Below, in pieces: positions 30,753 to 41,440 of a stretch of 64,000 bases of DNA. Position numbers and translations under genes: made by a program. The notes under the pieces are model-generated. The model saw only the letters and a list, made by a program, of their open reading frames with translations. It had not been told where the DNA came from and ran no database searches. Source of the stretch: Lunularia cruciata (Eukaryota > Streptophyta > Marchantiopsida > Lunulariales > Lunulariaceae); assembly GCA_948567375.1 (NCBI GenBank), contig OX419756.1:17489001-17553000 (forward strand), read 5' to 3'. Positions within the stretch are counted from its first letter, which is position 1. Each line of letters opens with the position of its first letter.

Positions 30753-31407
30753 TATCATGAGTATGTACATTTCTACACAATATACATCGCTGTCAACATC
30801 ATACACTATAGAAGCACAACTCACACATAAGTCATACATAGACTCTGAAGTGCCATAATAATCAGATTGCTTACAACTCTCAAATACACTCAACTCAGAT
30901 CAGTACTTGATCTGTCATTCTATAAATTGCTAACAATTGTGCACTAATTACAGTCAAGCCACACCCACTCTAGAATCTAGGTGACACTCACCGGCCTCTA
31001 TCCACCATAGCCAAGAACTCGAAGGCTCAACATCAGAGAAGTGAGCTTTGTGGAGCTGCACTTCAAAAGTATACCCTTGGACTTGAGCTAGGTCTGAAAC
31101 CCTAATGGTCCCACTAATGGCACACTCGACGGTGCAAATGGTGCAAAGTGACGATGGGCCTTACCTGAAGTCCGTACCCCAAACATGAAATCTGACCGTC
31201 GGAAAGTAGTCTCTAAGAAACTGCAGAAATAACTCTAACCACTATCATTGGAACTCTAGTGTCCTAGCAATCTAGATGCGACACTACAAATGGGGTGACA
31301 TTTGTCGTGCATATATACATCGCTACAAAACAAACATTGTTGTCAACATCATACACTATAGAAGCACAACTCACACATAAGTCATACATAGACTCTAAAG
31401 TGCCATA
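30753..31407 (-). repeat. C1 3' terminal repeat block (a-b-a)
   Basis: Three parts: an outer segment 'a' (30753-30858), the LTR body 'b' (30859-31300) and an inner 'a' (31303-31407), where the two 'a' copies are about 105 bp and near-identical. Body 'b' matches the 5' LTRs of C0 and C4. A G-rich tract on the minus strand lies just inside the inner 'a'. Which segment is the true LTR border is unclear. Confidence 0.65.
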
Positions 31408-31575
31408 ATTGCCCCCCGAGCTAGCAGTTAGGTCCCCTTAACTCTAGATAGTCATCTACTCCAAGTATATGGTATACCCTATGATGGGTAAAGACAGGAG
31501 GCCGGGTGCTATGGAGCTCCATCGCTAGTCGCATGTCTGTAATCTATACCATATAAAGAATGAACTAGCTATAGG

Positions 31576-31863
31576 TCAAGTACATCTAGGATATAACCAT
31601 TGTCCTTGGGGAACCACCATGAGTGGAGGAGTCATACATGCCATATGCCATCCTCTTGAACAGCTATCACACACTAACATATGAGAAGCTCTACGAGAAG
31701 AGCCACATAACATACACCTCAAGTCTGCACGTACAAGTGCCAAGCTTGGATCCATAGGACCATCAATGTTTGGGAGGTGACATGGCGCATAATTGCACAC
31801 ATGATCCTTCCAAACAACCATCACGTCCTTCCAACACAAGGACTCTAGATGGCAAAACCTCAC
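31576..31863 (-). pseudogene. C1 PHD finger near the end of pol
   Basis: A 95-codon open stretch at the 3' end of the element. It shows the C4HC3 zinc-binding pattern of a PHD finger: LRCMLC, then about 11 residues to LVCDSC, four residues to WH, MAC, and a terminal GQWLYPRC, where the seventh ligand Cys is replaced by Tyr. C2 keeps Cys at that place (GQWLCPRC). PHD fingers bind the histone H3 tail, often reading its lysine-4 methylation state. In this position it would replace the chromodomain of families A and D. Binding is inferred. Confidence 0.75.
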
Positions 31864-31978
31864 ACACTCTCAAGATAGTGTGGCCTATCAAAACATCAAG
31901 TGTTGTTGGTGTTGTCTACTGTAGATATACATAGTCACATGGATGAAATCAATAAATTGAGGGTTTATAACTTACTCC

Positions 31979-32991
31979 TCAAATGTTAGCATAGCGTAAA
32001 GTATCTCTATGTTTAACAATTGCCAAGTTTACAAAGGCCATTTGCATCACTCTCCAAAAGATCTCTGCCCATTGAGAACATGTGCTCACCCATACATTTG
32101 GATCTCCAAGTCCAAGACTATAGTAGCATCTTGACAAATGGCTGAAGGTAAATTTGGATCTCATCCATAGAGTAGAAAGTACGAAGAGAAGGATGATAAG
32201 GAGGCTTGCCGGCTGAACCAATAGCCCATGGCCAACCTAGGTAATTGGAGATCCCAATCTCCCAAGTGGACCTCTGCAAACCATACTTTCGCAATCCTCA
32301 TTTCATTGTCTAAACCACCCTTTCTGCTAAGCCATCTGCCTTAGGGTGATCTTAGGAGGTAGTATGGTGATCAATCAAAGCCTTGTCACACAAGACCTGA
32401 AACTCCCCCAAGAACTCTGTACCCTGATCAGTCAAAACCTCAACTGGTGCACCAAATGACTAAGAACTCGATCTAGGAATGAGTAAGTTATCCCCTCACT
32501 AGACTTGTTAAGAAGTGCCACCAACTCAATCCACTTGGAGAAGTGCTCCACCATCACCGAGACATACCAATGATATCTCACAATCAGCGGTAAAGGTCCG
32601 GTGAAGTCCAAATTCCACCGGTAACCCAATCCCATGATAGGTAATGGGTAAACTGTGGTGTAGGAGCATTGAATGATGCTCTAACTCGGTCACAAACCAC
32701 ACATCTGGCAACAAACTGTTATACCTTGGTCTGCATACCGTGCCACCAATAATGACTCTGGAGTGATCTATATGTACACTTTACTCCAAAATGTCATAGC
32801 TCCTCATAAGCATGACGGACCAATTGTGGTCTTTGAGATGGAAGTAGTACTACTCGCACTCTACCATCCTCCCATACATGCAAAAGGTGTTTGCACTCCA
32901 ATCTGAACCGTTTGGCTTGCTGAAGAACAAGATCTCTCTCCTTGGCCCCAACGGTGCCACCCACAACACCAATGCAATGATAGTCCATCAC
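31979..32991 (-). pseudogene. C1 integrase remnant
   Basis: Minus-strand integrase in several frames. Around 32830-32690 it has the zinc-binding pattern RHAYEEL ... HYWWHGM ... CVVCD. From 32635 it shows LDFTGPLPLIVRYHWYVSVM with the first catalytic Asp and then EHFSKWIELVALLNKS. The second Asp region and the Glu region are frameshifted (about 32440-32280). The integrase C-terminal part lies near 31979-32221. C2 has a better preserved copy. Confidence 0.75.
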
Positions 32992-33199
32992 TAAAATATC
33001 ATCATGAATATCTCACTGAACAGCACCAATATCTTCACTCTTTAGATCTATGACCTCAAAACTCCTCTTGTAAGCGCTAAGAGAGATACCACCAAAGGCT
33101 CAAAAAAAACAAAGAAAGGTAGATGCATGCCAACATCGCACCATCTCCTCATCTATGTCACCATGCCAATGTGCTCCAGTTTGATCCTGTTGGCTAGGA

Positions 33200-33476
33200 C
33201 ATGCGTTTCTACTCAACTCCATCTGTATCACAATTCACCACTCTAGGTCTCTGAACAACCGTGAAATCATACTCCTATAAAATCAGAGCCCATCATGCAA
33301 GATTCACTGAAAGATTGTCATACTCTATCAATCACTTTAGTGGCTGATGATCAGTGATGAGAGTGAAGGGGTTACCAAATAGGTAACATCGGAAATGTGC
33401 TAGTGCCCAAACTACTGCCAAGCACTCTCCCTCATATGAACTATACTTTGTCTCTGCTGAATTGTTGGAGCGACTA
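33200..33476 (-). pseudogene. C1 RNase H end
   Basis: On the minus strand this aligns with the end of RNase H in C4 (EGECLAVVWALAHFRCYLFG and a hinge toward integrase). C2 cuts it at 33476, in the codons for SRSNNSAE. Stops are present. Confidence 0.65.
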
Positions 33477-34136
33477 TGTCATGGGTATATACATCACTAC
33501 ACAACAAACATTGCTGTCAACATCATACACAATAGAAGCACACCTAACACATAAGTCATACATAAATTCTAAAGGGCCACAATCAATCAAATCATTTACA
33601 ACTCGAATCAATCAAACTCAGATCAATACTTGATCTGATCCTCAACAACTTGCCAAAAATTGGGCATTGATTATAGTCAAGCCACACCCACTCTAGCTAA
33701 GAGACTCCAGGTGACACTCACCGGCTTTTTGTCCACTCTAGCTAGTAACTCGAAGGTTCAACATCAAAGAAGTGAGCTCTCTAGAGCTATACTTCTAGGG
33801 TACACTCTTGATTTCAACATAGGTCTCATCCCAACGGTCCCGCTGATGGCACACCCTACGGCGTGGATGGTGCAAGTAACGGTGGTCCCCACCATGAAGT
33901 CAATACCCTAAACACAAAATCTAACCGTTGGAAAGTAGTCTATGAGTAACTGCCAAAATGCCTCTAATTATTAACACTAGAACTCTAGTGTCCAAGCAAT
34001 CTAGATGCAACGCTACAAATATTGTGACAAATGTTGTGCGTATATACATTGCTACACAACATACATTGCTATCAACATCATACACAATACAAGCACACCT
34101 CATAAATAAGTCATACATAAACTCTAAAGTGCCATA
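33477..34136 (-). repeat. C2 3' terminal repeat block (a-b-a)
   Basis: Outer 'a' 33477-33581, body 'b' 33583-34029, inner 'a' 34032-34136, then a G-rich tract on the minus strand at about 34137-34150. The arrangement is the same as in C1 and C3. Confidence 0.65.
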
Positions 34137-34304
34137 ATTGCCCCGCTAGCTGGCGGTTAGGTCCCTCTAACTCAAGATAGCATCTACTCCAAGTATATGG
34201 TATACCCTATGATGGGCAAAAATCAGGAGGCCAGGTGCTATGGGGCCCCATTGTTAGTTGCCTTTGTGCAGTCTATACCATATAAAGAATGAACTAGCTA
34301 TAGG

Positions 34305-34586
34305 TCAAGTACATCTAGGACATAACCATTGTCCATGAGGAACCACCATGAGGGGAGGAGTCATACATGCCATATGCCATCTTCTTGAACAGCTATCGCA
34401 CACCAACATAGTAGTAGCTCCACTAGAAGAGTCACATAACATACACCTCAAGCCTGCACGTACAAGTGCCAAGCTTGGGTCCATAGTACCATCAATGTTT
34501 GGGAGGTGGCATGGTGCACAATTGCGCACATGATCCTTCCAAACAACATCATCATGTCCTTCCAACACAAGGACTCCAAATGGCAA
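34305..34586 (-). pseudogene. C2 PHD finger, all zinc ligands present
   Basis: The best preserved of three copies. All eight ligands of the C4HC3 PHD pattern are present: LRCMLC, 11 residues, LVCDSC, four residues to H in RRWHMAC, and the final WLCPRC with the usual Trp two residues before Cys. About 30 residues before it is NCAPCHLPNIDG, another cysteine-containing segment shared by the copies. The frame ends just after the finger and about 160 bases before the terminal repeat block. A role in targeting integration by histone binding is an inference by analogy with chromodomains. Confidence 0.82.
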
Positions 34587-34699
34587 AACCTCACACTCTC
34601 AAGATAGTGCAGCATGTCAAAACATCAAGTGTCATTGGTGTTGTCTGCTATAGATATACATAGTCTCATGGATGAAATCGATGGATTGAGGGTCTATAA

Positions 34700-35740
34700 C
34701 TTCCTCCTCAAATGGTAGCATAGCGTAAAGTATCTCTATGTTGAGCAATTGCCAAATTCTCAAAATCCATTGGCGTCACTCTCCGGAAGATCTCTGTCCA
34801 TTGAGAACATGCACTCATCCATACATCTAGATCATCCAAGTCCAAGACTACAGTAGCATCTCGACAAATAGCTATAGGTAAATCTGGATCTCGTCTATAT
34901 AGTAGAAAATACGGAGAGAAGGATGCTAAGGAGACTTACCAGCTGAACTAATAGTCCTTGGCCAACAAAGGTAATTGGAGATCCCAATCACCCAAGTGGC
35001 CTTTTTGCAAACCATACTTTTGCAATCCTCTCTTCACTATCTGAACCACTCTCTCTGCTAAGCCATCTGCCTCAAGGTGATCTCGGGAGGTAGTACAGTG
35101 ATCAATCAAAGCCTTGTCACACAAGACCTGAAACTCCCCCAAGAACTCTGTACCCTGATCAGTCAAAACCTCAGTTGGTGCTCCAAAATGATTAAGAACT
35201 CGATCCAAGAACGAATAAGCTATCCTTTCACTAGACTTGTCAGGAAGTGCCACTAACTCAATCCATTTGGAGAAGTGTTCTACCATCACCAAGACATGCC
35301 AATAATGTCTCACTGTCAACGGTAAAGGTCCTTCAAAGTCCAAAACTCCAATGGTAACCCAATCCCATGATAGGTAATGGATGTAACTATGGTGTAGGAG
35401 CATTGAATGATGCTCTAACTTGGTCACAAACCACACATCTGGCAACAAGATGTTGTACCTTGGTCTGTGTACCGTGCCACCAATAATAGCTTTATGTACG
35501 CTTTATGTATGCTTTACTCCAAAATGTCCTTGCTCCTCATGAGCATGACGGATCAATTGTGGTCTTTGAGATGGAAGTGGTACTACTTGCACTCTACCAT
35601 CCTCTCATACATGCAAAAGGTGTTTGACCTCCAATCAAAACTGTTTGGCTTGCTGAAGAACATGGTCTCTCTCCTTGGCCCCAATTGTGCCACCCACAAC
35701 ACCAGTGCAAAGATATTCCATCATTAAGACATCATCATAA
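34700..35740 (-). pseudogene. C2 integrase
   Basis: From the zinc-binding segment near 35500 the frame passes VLDFEGPLPLTVRHYWHVLV (first Asp), EHFSKWIELVALPDKSSE, VLTDQGTEFLGEFQ (second Asp) and EADGLAERVVQIVKRGL (catalytic Glu), all within 35448-34948. These three acidic residues are intact. Stops and frameshifts occur on both sides, so the gene is dead, but this is the clearest view of the family C integrase core in the window. Confidence 0.82.
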
Positions 35741-35780
35741 ATGTCTCGTTGAACTGTACCAATATCTTCACTCTTTGGAT

Positions 35781-36520
35781 CTATGACCTCAAAACTCCTC
35801 TTGAATGCGTTGAGAGAGATACCACCAAAGCCTCAAAAAATATACAAAATAAGGCTGATGCATGCCAACCTGGCACCATCTCCTCATCTGTCTTACCATG
35901 CCAACATGCTCCGGTCTGATCATGTTGGCTGGGACATGGGTTTCTACTCAACCCATCTGCATCACGGTTCACCACTTCAGGTCTCTAAACAACCGTGAAA
36001 TCATACTCTTGTAAAATTAGAGCCCATCGTGCAAGATTCTCCGGAAGCTTGTCGGACTCCATCAACCACTTCAGTGGCTGATGACAATGATGAGAGTGAA
36101 GGGGTTACCAAATAGGTAACATCTGAAATGTACTAGTGCCCAAACTACTGCCAAGCACTCTCCCTCATATAAACTATACTTCACCTCTGCTGAATTGTTG
36201 GAGCGACTAGCATAGGCCACCACAAACTCCTTCCCCTCATTATCATGTTGGATGAGCACCGCTCCAAGCCCAAACATACTCCAATCAGTTTGAACCTGAA
36301 ATGGTCATCCTCTGATTGGTTGTTGACATCTCTCCAAAATAGGAGCAGATGTCAACCTCTCCTTGAGCTCTACAAAAGCTCTCTCTTGCTCATCTCCCCA
36401 ACACCACTCCTGTGTAAGCTTGGTCAGCTTCGTCAAGGCCTTGGCAATGGCACTAAATCCTCTAACATAATGGCAATAGTAGTTTGCCAACCCAAGAAAT
36501 GCTCGCACTCTACTCACATC
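35781..36520 (-). pseudogene. C2 RNase H and RT thumb
   Basis: Minus-strand segments: RVRAFLGLANYYCHYVRGFS (RT thumb, about 36510-36450), GLGAVLIQHDNEGKEFVVAYASRS and EGECLAVVWALVHFRCYLFGNPFT (RNase H, 36277-36071), then a degraded end with DADGLSRNPCPSQ (about 35970). The order matches C4. Confidence 0.78.
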
Positions 36521-36559
36521 CGTAGGCCAATGAATACATGCAATAGCCTCTACCTTGGT

Positions 36560-37125
36560 CTACTGAACACCAAGTCCTCCAAGATAGATAGTGTGACCCA
36601 AATACTCAACTTGGTCGTGGAAGAACCTACACTTCCTAGGATATAATTTGAGGCCATGAGATCTCAACCTCTCAAACACCTCCAACAATTGTCTGTCATG
36701 TTCCTCCACAGTAGTGCTATAGACCAAAATGTCATCAATATAGCACCAAGCAAAATCCAATCCAACTAGGATCCCATCCATGACCCTCTGGAACTCAATA
36801 GGAGCATTCTTTAACCCAAACGGTAAGAACCTCCACTAATATAACACATCTTTGCCATGAGGATCAATAGCCCAGAATGCTATCTTGGACTTATCCTCCT
36901 CCCTGATGGGCAACTGATGATATCCCGCTCAAAGATCCAAAGTACTGAAGACCTTTGCATGCCCAATTACATCAAAAATCTCCTCCAATGTAGGCATGGC
37001 ATACCGATCAGCCCTGGTCTATCAATTGATAGGATGGTAATCTCCACACATCACTACTCCGGCTCTGAATCAATGTCCTCTCCATATCACTATATCAATA
37101 AGGATGTCTGAAAACATGTGTATCG
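36560..37125 (-). pseudogene. C2 reverse transcriptase core
   Basis: At 36781-36560 the active site WCYIDDILVYSTTVEEH is intact, with both catalytic Asp residues, followed by KLYPRKCRFFHDQVEYLGH. Upstream (37125-36790) the fingers region is present but split by stops; the C4 counterpart shows QMCGDYRPIN there. Gypsy type. Confidence 0.78.
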
Positions 37126-37479
37126 CTAGTCAGCACAATCCATATACCAAGTCCCTTTAGAGCACCCAAATCCTTCATATTGAAGGCAAAAAAACTTGTG
37201 TGGCTCCTCAAGAACCTCCAAACTCTCCATCTTTCCTCTCAGTAAGCTTGCCTCCAAGATCGGGCTCCCAATTATCCTTTGTAATTGTTGCAAGAGTGGA
37301 CACAAGGCCCTTGCGAGCAATAGTGTCATGCTCCTAACCACTAGAGGTCCCAACCTTTCTGTGAAAAACTCCCTCCACTCTAGCTGCAAGCTCCACACAT
37401 CCTCTAGTTGCATCCCAAGTGGCCCAAGGGTATAATCCAAGTAGCCCATGCTCACTTGGATGGACTCCAAGTAGACCAC
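37126..37479 (-). pseudogene. C2 linker between methyltransferase and RT
   Basis: A 117-codon open stretch starting MVYLESIQVSMGYLDYTLGP. C4 has the same segment at 62249-62461, between its methyltransferase and RT. I recognise no domain. Its conservation in two copies shows it belongs to the polyprotein. Confidence 0.65.
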
Positions 37480-37609
37480 TCTCCCTAGTAGCTACTGGCT
37501 ATGTCCCAAGAATACCATGTCATCTTGGTCCATTGCCCCCAGCATCTGCCTAAATCATCCTAATTGGCATAGGGCTCACAAGTGTCCAGGTGGTGATGCT
37601 TATCAAGCG

Positions 37610-38400
37610 CATCCTATGCTACTCTGCCAAGCCAAGGCTCATAATCCAAGTCAAATAGTTCAGGTCCATAGCCTGACCTAACATCTGACGCTTGGATGCC
37701 TCTGACACTATTGGAACTACAATAATACTAGTGCAAAAACCCATTGCCCGCTCTCTCTCATCAGCATTGGGCTCCACCAATTGTTGTAACTATGAGTCCC
37801 AAACAAGTCCAGGTCCTCCTTCTCAAAAAGCATGAGAGCTTGGGAATCATGAGTGTGGGAAATGTGGCTCTAGGATGTCCAACTATGTTCACTACTACCA
37901 TAAGTGACCTATCAGCCACTACCACTATCTGAGACTAATGCCCAACATCCAATATATCATCAACAAGGATGTGGTCAAGTCATTGAATCCCATCATAAGC
38001 ACGTTGTAAAACCTCTCTGGGTAAGAGGTTCGTCCACCAAAGACAAAGACGATGAGCCCGTGATCCCACTCTAGCTACATCAAACAATATAGTAGGTCCC
38101 ATCCAAGAATGGACTTGATGTGTACTTGCCACCACTCTGGTGCGAGAATCACCTATCAAAGGATTGTTCTCCAAAAGGTAAGCTAGAGAAACAAACTGAT
38201 GAACCAGGAGATGTCATAGTATCCATAACAACTCCATAAACACACCAGAACAAGGATCTTCAAGACCCAAACCTTGGCCAACATGTGTATGTCCCTAACA
38301 TGGCCATCCAAAAATCACTTGGTAGGGCCTCTTGGTAACCTCTGACTACTAGCATGGGTAATACCTCCAGATACCGATAGGCTATCCAAATAACACAGGA
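37610..38400 (-). pseudogene. C2 C5 cytosine DNA methyltransferase, C-terminal two thirds
   Basis: A second, independent copy of the family C methyltransferase. It keeps the catalytic motif IV with Cys (GWPC, codon at 38300-38298; the Gln after it is now TAG). Motif VI reads LLENNPLIGDSRTRV (about 38174). The motif VIII region is GSRAHRLCLWWTNLLP. The C-terminal signature EPNADERERAMGF is at about 37775-37735, and the motif X region MLGQAMDLNYLTWIMSLGL is near 37680-37620. An in-frame gap of about 80 bases precedes GWPC, and motif I is lost by the larger deletion. RT follows in the same orientation, exactly as in C4. This shows the domain belongs to the element rather than being a chance neighbour. 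Confidence 0.82.
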
Positions 38401-38545
38401 TTGACTTTGTCACCATTTGGCATTTGATATAATTGGAGTACTTGTCTATTTCAAGAGCTACAAGGATCACCAAGGATCAGATTCAAGTTCTTCTTGCCAA
38501 AATTTGATGTAACTCCTTCACAAAATCTGACATTAAATCTTACTT
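38401..38545 (-). other. C2 leader fragment
   Basis: Minus-strand sequence matching the C4 leader near 56960-57100 (for example AAATGCCAAATGGTGACAAA). It is joined directly to methyltransferase sequence and marks one end of the internal deletion. Confidence 0.65.
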
Positions 38546-39450
38546 AAATCAACTTATCATGGTTAATCCTATCAAAGTGTCTTCCTTCCAACTCCTTGAG
38601 ATCATAGGTGTAATTGCCCCACATCTTCTCCACTATGAAAGGTCCAAAGTACTTAGGCAAAAACTTCTTTTGCACTCTCTTGAATCAAATAGAATAAACA
38701 ACATTACTCAATCACCTTCTTTGAAAGGCTCCACCTTCTTCTTGCCTTGCTTCTTGTCATAGCTCTCCTTTTGTTTCCTTTGGGCTTGCTCCACTCAAAC
38801 CATAGCAACTGCTCTTTCCTCTTCCAACTCCATGAGTTGTTCCTTCCTTGACTTCTCTGCATCACCTCCTTGTGCTTTCTTCAATCTCCTATGAATGCTT
38901 TGGAAGGTAGGAAGATCAAAGTGAATAGATAGGGTAGACTCAATACCATATACCAATTGAAATGGAGAATATCCGGTGGAAGTCTTCATGGTTGTCCTAT
39001 ACTCCCACAAAACTACATGAATCCTCTTGTCCCAATGATGTTTAGTCCCCTCCATTTTTGCATCTTTGGCCAACATCGTGCACAAGGTCTGATTGGTTCT
39101 CTCTACCAAGCCATTGGAATTTGGCTTATAGGATGTAGTTACTCTATGTGTGATAGAGAAATGTTATAGCATGGCTAAAGTAATGCATCCTGTAAACTCT
39201 CCTCCTCTATCAAAAACCAACTCCAAGGGGCATCCAAATCTAGTGATAATGCGTTCATAAAGAAATCTACTAACTTCATCTTCATTCTTTTCCTTCAATG
39301 GTCTAGCCTCAACCCACTTGGTAAGGTAATCAGTAACTACTACAATGTACCAATTGTTCCTTGAGTTTCTATTGAGAGGACCTACAAAATCAATTCCCCA
39401 CTTCTCAAAAGGCCCTAGCAATGGAATTGATCTAACTAGTGGAGTGGATG
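38546..39450 (-). pseudogene. B2 integrase
   Basis: Core motifs GIDFVGPLNRNSRNN, LVFDRGGEFTG (the second Asp is kept, the preceding Ser is changed to Phe) and SNGLVERTNQTL (catalytic Glu), in two open stretches (39421-39164 and 39109-38795) separated by a stop. The C-terminal domain is cut by the junction with C2. Confidence 0.85.
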
Positions 39451-39523
39451 TAGACTTTCTAGCAAAAGCTTGACAAACGTAACAAGTTTTGCAATAATCA
39501 AGATAATTCTTGAAAATCCCTCT

Positions 39524-41395
39524 CTAATGGTAACCTGCATCTAGAATCCTGAAAGTAGTCACCTTTCCTGCAAAGTGTCCTCCATACACTAAACCTTCAT
39601 GGAACTCCTTTATAAGTAGTATAGACTCTTCCTTACCCACTGCTCTTAAAAGTAGACCATCTGCTCCTTGGTGAAAAAGAATATCCTCCTCCATTATGTA
39701 AGGTCTAGATCTTGCTGCAAGGGCCCTCCTCTCCCTAACATGCATCCCTTTTGGATAGTTACTTCTTGTCACAAAATCCACAATCTCTTTGTACTCCATT
39801 GGAACCTCTTGAGTAACAGAGATTGTCATGAGCTCCTCATCCAGGAAGGAATCATCCACTAGCTCATCTCCATCATGATCATAGGCCCTAGATAACAAAT
39901 CTACATTTGCATGTTTCTTCCCTGGCCTATCCTCAATGGTGTAGTCATACTCAGACAAGAGTATCATCCACCTTGCTAGTCTCCCTTCCACATTAGGCTT
40001 GTTGAAGATGTACTTCGAAGCCTTGTGATCTATGACAATGGTGGCTTTCCCTCCAATCAAGTAGTGTCTAAACTTCTTGAGACCAAAGATCATTGCAAAC
40101 CCTTCTCTCTCCGTGATAGAGTAGTTCTTCTCTGCTGAAACCATCTGCCTACTAGCATAAGCTATTGGATGATCATGCCCATCTTGGTCTAATTGACTAA
40201 GAGTGCATCCTATAGCTACATTAGAAGCATCAGTGTAGAGGATGAAAGACTTACTCCAATCAGGTTTAGCAAGAATTGGAGCTACAACAAGGGATTGCTT
40301 GAGCTCCTCAAAACCTTTGAGAGCCTCCTTGTCTTCCAAAATCACCATGTAATCTACACCTTTCTTCATGTAGATGGTCAATGCATAAGCCTTGTTGGAA
40401 AATGAGAACATGAACCTCCTATAGTACCCAACCATCCCGTGGAATTGTTGTAACTTTGTCAAGCTAGAAGGGAATGGAAGGTCTGAGATTTTCCTCACAT
40501 TCTCATGATCAACTACTATTCTATCCTTGGAGATGATATGCCCCAAAAGTAGACCTTCACACCCAAAAATGCACTTCTCTAGGTTGAGTGATTCATTTGC
40601 CTCATCCAAGCATTGCAAGACTTTGATTAGGTGCTCAAAGTGCTCCTCCTTGCTCCCATAGACACAAAAGTCATCAATGAAGTCTCTCACAAATTTCCCT
40701 ATGAAAGGTTCAAATACCTTGTTCATGAACTATTGGAATGTGGTTGGATCATTGCAAAGCCCAAAAGGCATGACCTAGAAAACGTAAGTTCCCCAAGGTG
40801 TGGTGAATGTGGTGAGTTGTTGATGCTTTGGTGCAATCTTGATTTGGTTATATCCACTATAACCATCTCCAAAACTGTACCTCTCATGACCTGCAACCTC
40901 CTCCAAGATCTTATCAATGAATGGCAATGGGTAGTAGTCCTTCTTGGTGACAGCATTGAGCTTCTTGTAATCCACGCATACCCAAAGCTTGCCATTCTTT
41001 TTCTTCACAATGAAAATTGGAGATGCCCATTCTGAATTCTCTTCCTTAAAGATAAATCCAGCCTCCTTGAGCTTATCAATCTCCTCCTTCAAAACCAAAG
41101 GTATTGGTGGGCTAATGCAACTTTGCTTTTGGCGGATTGGTCTTGCATGTGACTCCACCTCTATCTTGTGCTCCTCCAAGGTGACTTCCTTCAAATCCTT
41201 GTAACTGAAAGCAAACACATGGATAAACTTGCGGAAAATCTCCTCAAATCTCACCTTCTCCTCCTTGGTAACATTTAAGCCATACTTGAGGGTAGCTAAC
41301 CTTCTCTCTACGTCCTCAAGTGTCAATGGTGATTTATCTGGGTCCTTCAAAACCTCTGGCTTAGGTGCAAAATCCATAGCACACAAACGATACAC
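39524..41395 (-). pseudogene. B2 reverse transcriptase and RNase H
   Basis: Two long open stretches in one frame. 41395-40775 covers the linker, fingers and palm start (VCVDYKKLNAVTK, GDGYSGYNQIKIA). 40726-39524 covers RDFIDDFCVYGS (active site), the thumb, RNase H (LYTDASNVAIG, VIDHKAS where B1 has VTDHKAL) and the start of integrase. A single stop region at about 40727-40775 divides them. Catalytic residues are mostly intact. Confidence 0.87.
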
Positions 41396-41440
41396 ATCTG
41401 AATTAGATTCACATTCATCCTCCTCCGTAGATGCTTGTGT

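Larger units (their letters stand above)
30753..33476 (-). mobile_element. C1: 3' half of a family C gypsy element
   Basis: Minus-strand element inserted into the RT of D1. It contains, from the 3' end, a terminal repeat block (30753-31407), a polypurine tract (about 31408-31420), a PHD finger region, integrase and the end of RNase H, where C2 interrupts it after GACTA at 33476. The 5' half is not seen on the far side of C2. Everything coding is broken. Confidence 0.8.
33477..38545 (-). mobile_element. C2: family C gypsy element with methyltransferase and PHD finger
   Basis: Minus-strand copy inserted in C1 at GACTA/TGTC. Reading 5' to 3' it contains a fragment of leader (38545 to about 38400), then directly the C-terminal half of the methyltransferase, a linker, RT, RNase H, integrase, a PHD finger and the a-b-a terminal block (34136 to 33477). 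The join inside the leader shows that gag, protease and the N-terminal methyltransferase were deleted. Its 5' LTR and the 3' LTR of neighbouring B2 are both missing at 38545, which fits a deletion spanning the two. Confidence 0.82.
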
